From Notamacropus eugenii (Eukaryota > Chordata > Mammalia > Diprotodontia > Macropodidae), in NCBI RefSeq assembly GCF_028372415.1, contig NC_092875.1, forward strand, positions 56,470,919 to 56,534,918: a DNA stretch of 64,000 nt, in the 5' to 3' direction. Below the pieces are notes generated by a model. The model made no database searches. It had not been told where the DNA came from and was given only the letters and a program-made list of their open reading frames with translations. Positions 12,931-23,995 of the stretch are shown one piece after another. The translations under genes and the position numbers were made by a program. The stretch's first letter is position 1, and the number at the start of each line of letters is the position of its first letter.

Positions 12931-13519
12931 TAGTCTCTTCTCTCAGATTTTCAAAATCTTAGCAACTGTTTCTTAATTTTTTTTCAGGCAGTTGGATTTG
13001 TGCCAAAGTGAATCTCTAGTACTGTACAGAAAACAAGGGAAGTTCTCTCTCATATCCTGGATCTATTCCCCAAAGTGATTCATGTCTCCATGGGGAGAGA
13101 TTGTGACATGGAGAATTCTTTTAGGAGGAAATGACTAAGCATACAGATTTATCTCTTTGGCATCTGCCTCTTCCTGAATGACTTCTCATCTGACAGTGCC
13201 TACACATCCATATTTTGGGGGAGAAGTTTTTTTCATCTTAGAGAATCCAACTTCCTTTTTGTTCAGAAAAGACATATATGTATTACTGATTTCTAACTCT
13301 TCTTTTTCATTCCTCTAAGGGACTTTCCCCCACATTCAAACTTCTCAAAAGGCAATGTTTCTTTGTCCCTTCATATGTATTTTTTTTACTTCTTTTAAAA
13401 ACTGAAACATCCTTTCATTTTGAGAGGAACACTTCCTTACCCCTAATGTCCAACAGAATGAAGATGCAAACTTTAAGATCCCTTTCCTTCCTTTCCACGA
13501 GTCACAACAATCTTCACTT
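12931..13519. other. intergenic, no recognisable feature
   Basis: Pyrimidine-rich sequence with only short frames. Absent at the corresponding point of the third unit, where 44440-50144 sits instead. Confidence 0.4.
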
Positions 13520-15158
13520 TGAGTATACATCATAATTATCTGTTTTTTGGCAAAAAGAGAATCAGAATATACCATTCAGGACTCTGAAGATTTCTGTGTG
13601 TTTGCTATATTCCCTAGAAGCAAGATGTTCAGTCCTATGCAACTCTGGCTAACAATTCTTGGAGCCAGAATCCATGGAGCACATATCAATGACAAATGCC
13701 CAAAAATATTGGTCTGGACTATTTTATGGGGTAATGAGCTCCTTCTCACCAGAAAGGGACAAATAGGAATTAGAACTAAAAGATTGCTTAAAGCTGATGG
13801 AGTAAATCTCCTTGGTTTTACAAATGAGGAAACTGGAACTCAGAAAGGTTAAGGAACTTGGTCAAGAGCAATAACTAGTAAATAATAGAGGTCAGATTTA
13901 AAGCAAATCTTATTCAAAGATATATGCCTATCAGAGTTACATAGTTAGGATTTTATATATTATAAAAATGACACTTTCAACTGCAGGAAGCAGATCTAGA
14001 GCTGACCACTGATGCCTCTTATAGAACTGAGATACAAAGATGAAGATAGTGATAATAGATTATAGAATGCCTTAATGTTTGCAAAGTGCTTTACAAATAT
14101 GTCATTTGATCCCCACATCAACTCTGAATAAGGTGCTTTTATAAATGAGACAATGAACATAAAGTGATTTCCAAAACTGAAAGCACTCTCTAAATCCTAG
14201 TTATTTGTTGTTATTGTAGTTATCATAATTATCATTTTCCTTTTATAAGCTCATGAAATGACTTGTTCTGAAAAATGATATGAATCCATATCTTCATGAT
14301 GCTAAGTCCACCATGCAATCCACCAGGTAATGATACCTCGCACCAAAATTTCATGCTTATACTTATGAAAACAGTTTCCTTCAGGGCAACATCATGTCAG
14401 TTAACTACATTAGGTTTTTGAAGGCTTTGCCAACAAAACATGACCTCTGCTAGGTTTTCACCACACTTGTGGGGCTTTGAGAATAGGTGTATGGACAGAT
14501 GACATGGCTGTTGTCCTAGGACCAGTTTAGTTAAAAACAAAAAGAATCAGGTACCAGTTAATGTTATTTTTTGTTTTGCTCAAAACAAGTCATGAAGGCC
14601 ATTTCCTAAGAACAAAGAGAAATGGGCATCTAATTTGGTGGAGGGACCATGCACAACAAGATCCCAACTGTCTCTTCTCTGTTCTTCTTTTTTTCTTCTA
14701 AAATTGTACAGCACTTTATGGTGTATAATATACTTTCTTACATATTATTTCATTTGATTCACAAACCGAACAGTTCCAATAATCCCCATCATACAAATGA
14801 AAACATTGAGACTCAGAGGCACTAAGTGACTTGCCCAAGGCACACAGATTATGACTCAGAAATTAAAACCAAGGTCTACTAATTCTACAGCTAATACTCA
14901 TTTAGAACAAAAGGAAATGTTATAAAAAAGCACATTGTGGAAAATAAGATGGCAACATTATTGAAAGTCCATCAATCAATGTCATGAAGGAGAAGAATCT
15001 GAGTGTTAGTTAAAGAGATCATATAGCCAGGAAAGCATAACCCTGAACTATGATCTTTGGCCTGTCCTGACCTTCAGAGTTTGGATTTAAAGTTTCTGCC
15101 TCCCAGACTTTTGACCTTAAGTATCAATGCCACATTCCAGGTACAGGGCCAGATAGCA
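13520..15158. repeat. OR-1 downstream flank: duplicated block with MIR copies
   Basis: This block, 3' of OR-1, recurs 3' of OR-2 (28480-30176) and OR-3 (50150-51419 plus 54361-54399). It contains three reverse-oriented MIR-type stretches: 13815-13920 (AATGAGGAAACTGGAACTCAG), 14030-14215 (TTTGCAAAGTGCTTTACAAAT) and 14690-14890 (AAGTGACTTGCCCAAGGCACA). All three have counterparts in unit 2, so they predate the duplication. No coding sequence seen. Confidence 0.8.
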
Positions 15159-16097
15159 TCAATGAGAGGGGGGCATTTTGCTAATAACTGTCCTCATGGC
15201 ATCTTTTATATCCTTGTTCCTCATACTGTAGATGAAGGGGTTCAGCATGGGGGTGATCACAGAATACATCACTGAGGCAACTGAGGTCTTCGGGGTGGAA
15301 TGGGTAGCTGAGTAACTCAGATATACTCCAAGTCCAGTGCCATAGAATAATGAAACAACAGAGAGGTGAGACCCACAGGTGGAAAAGGCTTTATATTTTC
15401 CCCTAGCAGATGGGATTCTCATTAAGGAGGAACATATCTGACCATAAGAGAAAAGGATCCCTGTGAGGGGGACAACAATCAGCAGAACAGCTGCAGAATA
15501 CCTGAAGATATAATTGATGAGGGTATCAGAACAAGAGAGCTTTATAACCTGAGTAATATCACAGAAAAAATGAGGAAGTTCACGTTCAGTACAGAAGGAA
15601 AGCCACGTCATCAGTAAAGTGTGGAGAATGGAATTTAGAAGACTAACAGTCCACGAGATCAGAACCAGGAGGCCACAAATCCGTGGATTCATTATGGTGA
15701 CATAGTGCAGAGGGTGACAGATGGCCACAAAACGGTCATAGGCCATCACAGTGAGGAGAAAGTTATCTAAAAGAATAAAAACCAGAAAGAAATACATTTG
15801 GGTAAGACATCCTGCAAACGAGATAATCTTACTGTGTGTTAGGATGTTCAGTAGCATCTTGGGGACTATAGTGGATACCAGACCAAGATCAACAAAAGAC
15901 AGATTAGAGAGGAAGAAGTACATTGGTGTGTGGAGATGGGAGTCAGAGCCAATGGACAACATGATGATAAGGTTTCCAACCACAGTGACAATGTACATGC
16001 CGAGGAAGAGTCCAAAGAGAGGCACCTGCTGCTCTGGCTTCTCAGAAAGTCCCAGGAGGAGGAATTCTAATACATGTGTTTGGTTTTCTTGTCCCAT
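15159..16097 (-). CDS. OR-1: intact olfactory receptor, class II, family 7-like
   Basis: A G-protein-coupled receptor for odorants, expected in the cilia of olfactory neurons where ORs act through Golf and cAMP. The single coding exon is 312 codons, normal for the family. Visible landmarks: N-glycosylation site NQT at residue 5; GN of TM1 at 41-42; [13 protein letters not shown] at 55-67; Cys97 for the TM3-loop disulfide; [10 protein letters not shown] at 118-127; loop-2 cysteines 169, 179 and 189; [10 protein letters not shown] at 236-245; PMLNPFIYS at 283-291. The wording ([27 protein letters not shown]) is that of human OR7 proteins. The start is the Met 13 nt inside the exon set by the splice acceptor at 16111-16112. 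Residues 1-190 differ from OR-2 at one position only, while the rest differs at 25. The ligand cannot be read from sequence. Confidence 0.96.
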   Translation of the reverse strand: MGQENQTHVLEFLLLGLSEKPEQQVPLFGLFLGMYIVTVVGNLIIMLSIGSDSHLHTPMYFFLSNLSFVDLGLVSTIVPKMLLNILTHSKIISFAGCLTQMYFFLVFILLDNFLLTVMAYDRFVAICHPLHYVTIMNPRICGLLVLISWTVSLLNSILHTLLMTWLSFCTERELPHFFCDITQVIKLSCSDTLINYIFRYSAAVLLIVVPLTGILFSYGQICSSLMRIPSARGKYKAFSTCGSHLSVVSLFYGTGLGVYLSYSATHSTPKTSVASVMYSVITPMLNPFIYSMRNKDIKDAMRTVISKMPPSH

Positions 16098-16110
16098 GAA
16101 TCTGGTGTAT

Positions 16111-16112
16111 CT
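16111..16112 (-). other. 3' splice site of OR-1 coding exon
   Basis: On the minus strand a pyrimidine-rich run ends in CTTTATCCTTGTAG, leaving 13 nt of 5' UTR before the ATG. ORs usually have such an acceptor just before the start codon and a non-coding exon kilobases upstream. The identical motif stands before OR-2. Confidence 0.65.
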
Positions 16113-16179
16113 ACAAGGATAAAGATGTGGTAAGAGCCTAAATAGAAAATACAGGCACTTCCTACTTTTGTAACAGAAA

Positions 16180-16275
16180 TAAAGCTAGATGTGAACTCAG
16201 AAGACTCAAGTCTCAGTTCAGGATCTACCACTTAATCACTGTGTGATCTTACACAATTCACCTCCAATTTATTAG
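16180..16275 (+). repeat. MIR fragment upstream of OR-1
   Basis: GATCTACCACTTAATCACTG followed by TGTGATCTTACACAATTCACC is the MIR body in sense. It is also present upstream of OR-2 and OR-3. Here it is cut short at about 16273 by the deletion that removed the following L1. Confidence 0.75.
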
Positions 16276-16299
16276 AGAATAATTATTTATGAGAAATTT

Positions 16300-16610
16300 A
16301 TTAGAAAAATAAAAAATAAATCAAAATATTTTTAAAATGTATGAACCAATTTTAATCATCTGCATTAGGAGAGAGGGACAATGATTCAGCATGAAAGAAG
16401 GGGATGGGAAGCTTGCCCTGTAGTGACAACAGTTCAATAACTGAGGGACAAGAGGGCAGGTCATTTGAGGCCACCTCATCCACTGTCCCAAAGCAAAAAG
16501 TTTGACAGGTGCCAGAGAAAGTGAACCCAGGATCACCGAAGTAAATATCAGCAGTGCTTTAGTTTTTGATCCAGGGGAACAAAGCAAGGCAAATATGGTG
16601 TAACGCAAGG
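16300..16610. other. OR-1 upstream flank, shared with units 2 and 3
   Basis: It starts with the tail of an L1 3' end (AGAAAAATAAAAAATAAATC, compare 32975-33000), then sequence matching 33000-33300 and 57200-57455. No coding frame with a motif. This would be intron or promoter-proximal sequence of the OR transcript. Confidence 0.6.
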
Positions 16611-16745
16611 CAATTGTCCTCAAACATTTTGGTTTCAGGAAACTTTTACATCTTAGAAATTACTGAGTACCCTGAAAAAGAGTCTTTGTTTCATATCTGC
16701 TAATATTTATTCTATTAGTAATTGAGATTAATATTTGCATCCAAT
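16611..16745 (+). mobile_element. MER5A/Charlie hAT DNA transposon, truncated
   Basis: GTCCTCAAACATTTTGG then TTTCAGG and the ATTACTGAG...AGAGTCTTTGTTTCATATCTG blocks match the MER5A end (consensus CTCAAACTTTTTGGTCTCAGG). Units 2 and 3 keep a longer element of about 1 kb. Here about 1.25 kb has been deleted, and the sequence jumps to what corresponds to 34690. Confidence 0.8.
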
Positions 16746-18544
16746 CATATTAAAAGTGTTTTTGATTTTGTGTCCAAAATATCTGCCCTCCCCTTTTTCT
16801 TCTTTATTCCCATTGTAATGATCCTAGCACAAGCTCTCATTACCAGCAATGTATACACTTCAAGCCTTTAGAGAAAACCTCTCAACATACTGAAAAACAG
16901 TTGGATAAATGGCAATCAGAAAAGATTAGTGTTTCCTTTCTGGGTTCTAGAAACAATGTTGGTCATTAAAGCCTCCACAAAAAGTTCTGTTGCCATCTCA
17001 TCAGCAGCAGCAACAACTTCCAGGAAGAGACATTGTGTTAATTTGGAATTTGTGGTATGTCATATTCATGGAGTAAATTCAGCAACGTGATCAGGAATTT
17101 GATGCTCCTATCCAATGACTCATAGCATCTCAGAATGGGAGAAGTGTTCAGACGTCGTTAAATTCGGTCTCTACCAAGACAAGAAATCCCCTTTATGACA
17201 TCTCAGAAATAGAGCTAGCAGTCTTCTGTAAGGATGCATACACAACCTCACAAACCAGGCCATCTCTGGACAGCTCTAGAAAATTTTTATTTATGTTAGT
17301 GACAAGTCTCACTTCATGGCATCTCAGGTTTCTAGGTCACAGTCTCTCTAGATCATCCAGCCAAAGGTCCACCTGATGCGATAATATCCTCCAATGATAT
17401 CCCTCTTAAGTGCGCATGCAATTTTTCTTGAGCATCTACAGCAATTTTCTGAGGCAGATCTTTCACTAATCCATAAATTTTTATATCGTGAAGGTACCTC
17501 AAACATTATCTACCTAGCCCAACTCTTACTTATACAGATAAAAAAAGAAAAAAAAATACTTAGACAACAAGGTAATGAAGAAATGGACAATATGACAAAG
17601 GGTAAAAAAAGACAATACAGAGGATAGATGTAATGGGAAAAGATATGCCATCAACATATGGTGAAATGTCCCACTTTAGTTGAATCAGACTTGGAGTATC
17701 ATGTATGCAGTGTAGTATTGATTTATAACTCTACTACGATTATCTGTATTACAGAATACTGGTTGTAGAAATGCATTGACAGACTACATCTGTATGTTGA
17801 AGAGTATATAGCTAAATTTGAAGCTAATAATCACCAGGTTGGCCCCTGGGAGGGGAATTTTTTTGGTCACAGTGGTTCCTCAGTAGTACCTGGTAGTCAT
17901 AGAGGGATTATCATCTATGGCCATGGAGGGCATAGCCTCACTGATAAAAGTCCTGGACCCGTTAAGAATGGAAGGACACATGGAATTTATATGTTTTCAC
18001 TTTCAAACAGTAGGAGAGAACTTCCTTGCTATTGTTGCTCTGTGTTCAAAGAACAAAGGGGAGACCAGTGAGTATCAGTAAGTAAGAAAAAAACTAGAGA
18101 ATCAAAAAGAGCAGAAAATGTGGAAGAGAAAATTTGCCTTGAAAAGGTGATTGAAAATAGAAGACTGAAGGAATAGTCAATAGTTCCTTCCAAATATCAA
18201 ATTCTAGTTTCCAGGAAGCCAGGTCAATTAAAATCCCAACTTCACAGGAAGCCTTTCCCAATCCCTCTTAATCCAACTGATCTCCTTTTGATTATTTACT
18301 ACTTTTTCTGGAGATAGAATGTTTTGCACATAGTTATTTGGTTTTTGCATCTTTATTTTATGAGCTTGACAAGGACAGGAAGTGTCTTTTACCTTTCTTT
18401 TTATTCATGGCACAAGTGCATGGCACACAATTAGAACTTACTGAATGATAATTGTCTAGCTTGTTAGTAGTTATACAAACTTTCCAGGTAGGAGTATAAG
18501 ATGATAGGGTAATATTTTTAGATTTGAAAGAAACAGAAATTATA

Positions 18545-18620
18545 TAGCCTCACTGCTTTATGCAGATCAAGAAACTGAGGCCCAAAAGTCGCAGGTCATT
18601 GCAGATACAGGTTACTATGC
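18545..18620 (-). repeat. MIR scrap
   Basis: The core ATCAAGAAACTGAGGCCCAA is visible in reverse orientation, with a matching scrap at 26345-26420 in the OR-less unit. Confidence 0.5.
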
Positions 18621-18999
18621 ACAGTACATAATAATCACATTTAATACTGTTTTTTCCTAAGAGGAAGGTACAATATGCAAATCAAGGTCTGCAGGCTTGT
18701 ACTCTTTAAGGAATGCGGCAACAGGTGCTTTTGTGGCTGAACTCTGTAATGGAGAACAGAAGAAGCATCAGTCTCATTCAGAAGGTAAAGTTACACTTAG
18801 TGTGGCCAATCTAGGTTGTTAATATCATAGTCAGAGAGTCCTTGGCTACAATAGGCAACGTGGATGTAGGAAAAGAAAAGTGTGCCCAATGGAAAAGAAA
18901 AAACTCTACAGTTGAAAAAGGCCTTATACACAAATAGAATATCAGAACAGGGAAAGACATTAGAACATATAATTTAAAAAAGAGTTCATCCTTTGAACA

Positions 19000-19770
19000 T
19001 AAAATGCTTGATCTACATTATCCAATACCCTCATTTTGTAAGGAAATGGAGATCAGGTGGAACTGGGAAACTATTTGTCCAAAGTAAGAAAATTGTTATT
19101 CTTCATTCTTTGCTCTTGAAGAGCACCAATGACCTCATGAGGATGTTATTTTGACTTTCTCATGAACTGGATTCAAGTGAGGCAGAACTGCACAAAGTCC
19201 TCAACCTCACTCTCTCCTCTAAAGTCACCAAAGTCCAGTGGCAAGAAAAAGTCAAGATGACTTGTGATGGATGAGAATGCAGTGCTGACTTTGGCCTGTC
19301 TAAATTAAGGCCTTTCCCACGTCTCAGTTTGTATGAAGAAAATCCCACTTTATGACTAAGAGCTAGGTAAAAATTAAGACAAAAGATGGCCTTATTTGCC
19401 ACCATAAAAATATCACTCTTGGAGGGGAAAGTCCTCAAAGTTTCTGGCTAGAACAGAAACAATTGCTATTTGGCCACATTTTAAGGCATCAAAGCTCCAA
19501 AAATGAGCCACAGAACCTAGGGTTGTGGGTTATTATTGGCCATTCAATGAATGTCAGAATGGTTTTGGTTTAAAGGCATAGTCAAGTATCTCCATTTGAA
19601 ACACAATGGGCTTATTAAAAACCAGTTTTTTCAGACCTATATGTCAAGAAATCGTCAATGACAAATGTACAGGAGAAAAAGTAAGTTGCCCCAGCATTTG
19701 AAGTGAGAGTCAGGGTAAAGGTAATTTTACAGTTCAGATCTTCTGGTTAATTTTGGGCAATGCACTGGAA
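19000..19770 (-). repeat. MIR split by a SINE-type insertion
   Basis: MIR pieces at 19000-19080 and 19680-19770 are contiguous in the paralog (26860-27010). The insert at 19089-19677 is flanked by the direct repeat AAAGTAAG (19081-19088 and 19678-19685). Its left part (19100-19435) matches, in reverse, the long tail of the marsupial SINE seen at 42080-42245 and 39110-39430. The insert is therefore younger than the split of these two units. Confidence 0.6.
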
Positions 19771-20484
19771 CCATGAAGTCCAACAACTATACTCATAAAA
19801 AAAATGGTTTTGACTTTTCTTCTCCAGGACACCTGAGCATTCCTGTTCGTCCTCAACTCTCATACACACCACCAATCCTCTTTCCCAGTCCTTCCCTAGC
19901 CCATGTACAGTAGCCTGAATATGAGGCATTCTCACAACTTTCTGTTTGACGATGAAGTTCCAATCTTCCCCCAATCTCATATTTTCTTGTCCTTCTTTTA
20001 TTTATGGGAAATAATCTTGCATATTCATTAACTTTTATAGATGAAAGAATCCTTCTTTGACATGTTCCCACTCTGGCCACTGCTTCGTGAGAAATGCAAA
20101 GCATAAACTATAGAACCTCTATCAGCTTTGTAGAGTCAGAATGATTTTATGGAAAGAATTAACCAGGATCCTTTCTCAGTATTGGGGGATGAGAGGAGAA
20201 TTTCTGTCCTTCTGGGCATCACAATGGGTAATCCCCAAAGTGGTTCTGGTCAAAGAGCCCTCTTGGACTCTCAAATAGGTTTATTTAAGCTCATTCATCT
20301 TCATTGAACTCTGCTCTTTTCTATTGTAATAACAATAATAGCTAAAATTGCTTTGATTATTTAAGTTTACCAGACATTTCCACAAACATATATTTGAATA
20401 TAATGAAAAAAATGAACTCTGCAATATACAAGGCATAGACCTCCCTATTTGATGGTATCCGTTCATAGATGGGAAATGAATTGG

Positions 20485-20620
20485 GTCAGGTAAGTGGTAC
20501 AATTTATAGAGCAATGAATTAGGAGTAAGGTTGCCCTGAGTTCAAATTTGACTTTAGACACTTACTAGCTGTGTGATTCTGGGAAAATCATGTAACCTCA
20601 ATTACCTTTTTAAAAAAAAG
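20485..20620 (+). repeat. tRNA-headed marsupial SINE with CORE-like body
   Basis: TAGAGCAATGAATTAGGAGT, CTGAGTTCAAATTTGAC, then TTACTAGCTGTGTGATTCTGG and a poly(A)-rich end. The same insertion is present at 35865-35995, so it predates that duplication. Confidence 0.75.
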
Positions 20621-21431
20621 AATGAAAAAAACCCCAAGGGAATTCAATTGCTCAGTCATACAGATAGTCAGTAGCAGAGATGGTTCTGGCTCCTTCCCTA
20701 GCAATTCCCCCAATCTTCTATCCTTGGACCATGGTAGTCTCGGGACTTTGAGTGAGACCCGAGTGTGTATCAGATCAGCCTGGATGCTGGGCTATATTGG
20801 ACCTTGTTTTGGATTTTGTTGGGCTTTGCATGATCTTTCTGGATTTTTGAGGAAGAAAGAGATACCTCTTGCTCTTGCATCTTTTCTTTCCCATTTCCTC
20901 CCTTGCCCTCATAGCATTTACTGGGCATTGCCAAAAACGTTGATCGACCTTGCTTCTGTCCAGGTTATTGTCAGAAAGCAAGATACCAGCTTTCCCTCAG
21001 AGAAAAGGTAGAGAGATGATCTCATTTTGGGGGAGTGAGGACACTTGTCAGTGATGGCACTAGTGAGTGAGGCACAAGTAGACTATCTCCCATGCCAGAA
21101 CTCATGGCTTCCCTGTGGGCAGTAGCTCATAGGGGAATATTTGTGATTACAAGAATCCTCATAGCTCTTCACTGGCAAATTATACGATTGTCTTTACATT
21201 TTTGGAATATCCCTTTGAGCTCTCATTATTAAGAATCTAGTAATCTATACATCAGCTTTTCTATAAAGCAATGAGGCCCCCTTACTATAAGTGCCATGAC
21301 AAAATCAAGGAATATTCATATTGGAAATACTTCTTATTGTGGAAATTGGCCTGGATGTAGAGACTGATGAACTTGGTTCATATTCCAGTTGTGTTGCTTA
21401 TTGACTTTGAGCAAGATACTTCTGTACTTTG

Positions 21432-21433
<2 letters not shown>

Positions 21434-21471
<38 letters not shown>
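21434..21471. repeat. TA microsatellite
   Basis: An uninterrupted (TA)n tract of about 38 bp. At the paralogous site (37020-37040) the tract is absent or very short. Confidence 0.95.
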
Positions 21472-21474
<3 letters not shown>

Positions 21475-21531
21475 TTCTTTATCAGTATAATGAGATAAGT
21501 GACTGATTCACCTTTCCAGAGTTACATCCTA

Positions 21532-22530
21532 TGTGGGAAGTAAGAAAGTTCTGTTGTCCACATTCCTGGGTGAAGGGGTTGTGACCTAGCAAGGACAGGT
21601 TAGAAGTCAGAGACTAACGCGCAAGCCCAAGGAGCTGTGTGAGGAAGGGCTTATTAGAGAGAAGAACATGGAACATGGTCAGGAGATGGTGTTGAGGGAG
21701 GGCCAAAGTTCAGAAAACAGTAAAAGAAACCCATCTTCCTGCATGTGTTGTAGTCTTCCTGTAATCTTACTAGGGAGGCTACCCATCCATTTGGGGGGAA
21801 TGGATGTAAAGATTAATAAAAACTTTCCTGATTTCACAACAGGTATTGCTCTTTGTTTAAGGTGAGCATGTTTCTCACTATTGGGGGCTTGTTAAACAAG
21901 CTCACTTCTACCACTATAATCTATAATGGATTTCTACTGATAATGTTTAATATAAAATTTTGGAATAATCTCTTTGTTCTCTCTGAAGTAAACTCAGAGA
22001 GTGCCTCTTCCTATGTCAGCAAAAGCCAGCCAAGGCCGACTCTACATTCCTTAGGAGGCACTATATCTTGAATAATGGGACTTTCCTTTGTATCTTATTA
22101 TCTATGGCATATTAATGGTAAAGAAAATATAGACATCTTAGGTCGTAATTTCTATTGAACTTTGTTTACCCTTTCCTACGTCAGTTATCTGTTTAGGGCA
22201 GGAAGCCTGCCACTTACTAGTGGTGGGATTTCCTTCTTTATCACCGAGACATGTGTTTACCCAGCTGGAATCCCAAGGCCTGACCAACATTACTTTGTTA
22301 ATTGTCCTGTCTTACTGAATTTATGATTTGCTCAATTAGGAGAGTTCCTTTCTCACGGCAAAATGTATATAAGCCAGAAGATTTCTGTACTGGGTAGCCA
22401 GAACATCTCTGGCTCCATAATGCATTATGTTACCGTTATCTTTAATAGGGAATTGATTAATTAATTAATTAAATCATGAAATGTATGCAATTAGCCTGTT
22501 GCCTTTTCTCTAATTAAGTTTTCAGGTCAA
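21532..22530 (+). mobile_element. probable ERV1-type LTR fossil
   Basis: About 1 kb is present here but absent from the paralog, where 37100-37150 is continuous. The left part looks like an LTR: it starts with TG, has an AATAAA signal near 21817, and is followed at 21882 by TGGGGGCTTGT, which resembles a proline-tRNA primer binding site of gammaretrovirus-like elements. A second promoter-like stretch (TATATAAG near 22366) lies in the right part. It is an incomplete, non-coding remnant, inserted after the unit duplication. The family call is tentative. Confidence 0.45.
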
Positions 22531-22799
22531 CACTACCTAGGTATAACTTTTGATATCCCTTCCTGTTCTGAGTATGTGAATGTAGGCTGTTCTGTCAATT
22601 ATATGTCTATCATGTAACTACATTTCAGAACACATGTATCCCATAATACTCCCAAATTTGGACTTAACAAAATTAGAAGGTAATTGGGGAATATTTACCA
22701 AAAAAATAAAAAATACAATAAAACAAAGATAATATTCATTTGTGGTTTTCTAAGTCAATATACAGTCTACACGAATCAGTAGGCGTATTTTAACAACAT

Positions 22800-23995
22800 G
22801 TATCATTAAGCACCCCAACATACACAGAGGGACCTGCAATCACAGGTTCTTAGATGTGGATTCATAAAAGGAAAGGCAACTTTTGAGGGGTTAACAATCA
22901 CTTTAATCAATCATATGTATCAATCCTTTAACCAAGCATAAAAATCATTCACCGAGTTCAAGAGAATCAACACCCTGAACTGCAAAGAAAATACAGAAAA
23001 ATTAAAAGTCAACAGATATGCTCTCAAAATGTCTGACCATCTGATCATAATTACTAGAATGCGAGGCATGACACCTGGGTTCTCAAGGTGTGTGTGTGGG
23101 GGAGAAGGGGTGTGGGCTCCTTAAAGTAGCTTCCCAGAGTCCTCATCTGGCCAAACAAACACTTGCAGTCAGTAAGCCCCCAAAGTAAAATCTCACCCTC
23201 AGAAGATTTATACACTTTTATGAGCCAGAGGACATAACCCTCTGACCCAGTGCCTTAATAGAAAAAAACAAAAGGTACTTGGGACCCTCCTACAAAACAA
23301 CTCCCCTAATCAAGCTTCCCACAATAGGCAGGCCCATCAATGTGTGGGAAAGATTCCAATCACATTAAAATAATTAAAAATACAAATTGTATTTCTAGTT
23401 CAAGGAACGCCTTGTAAAGACTCTTGTTTGATAGAGTCAAGATTCAATCAGAGGCACTTGATAATACTAAAACAAAAACAGCAGAAGATCCTATTTTGAT
23501 TGCCATCACCCTCCACCTTTGCCAGGATCCTTGACCTTTCAATCTAAATGACCATGGATCCTGGGACAAATAGAGGCATTATACTTTGTGATACCAAATC
23601 CAGGTCATTTAAGTAGGTCACTTAGGCAACTTGTATCTGAATAGGCATTAACATTTCTGTAGTAAATACAACATAAAGACATCACAATTTTACATTTGCA
23701 GAGTACATTAACATAGCAACTCCTTACCAGGGTGGCCAAATGGCTTTTAAGCAAACACAAAGGTAAATGCATAACATAATATCATTCTTGGAGGAGACAG
23801 CCACCAACTCCTCCTTCCTCAATCCCAAACAGAAATGTCCAAGCAAAGCCCTCTTAGGGGTGTGGGGGTGTCCTCCCCACCTTGCACTCTTAGGTGTAAG
23901 CTCTAATGAAAATGCTCCAGCCCCCACTTCCTAGTCCTCAAGGGTGACTGGGCAACAAAACCATCAGGCTGGAGTCGTTGGTAAAATGGAATGAG
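22800..23995 (-). mobile_element. possible LTR-type repeat, fossil
   Basis: Homology to unit 2 stops at about 22795. The following sequence has the look of a multi-copy, LTR-like element in reverse orientation, including C-rich blocks at 23280-23340 and 23800-23940. I cannot show paired ends. Non-coding remnant. Confidence 0.3.

Larger units (their letters stand above)
16746..22530. other. OR-1 far-upstream flank, duplicated block
   Basis: Sequence 5' of OR-1 with no protein-coding signal. Segments match other units: 16750-17480 with 34690-35280 and 58840-59620; 17550-19080 with 25575-26930 and, in part (17830-18250), 59625-60050; 19680-21530 with 26950-28400, 35290-37080 and 39430-40617. 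Listed separately within it are SINE and MIR copies, a TA microsatellite and an LTR-like insertion. Confidence 0.65.

Noticed and set aside
15751-16122. 123-codon plus-strand frame, identical at 30769-31140
   Set aside because: It is the antisense of the OR coding exon. Its identity in the two places comes from the converted tract, not from a conserved second protein.
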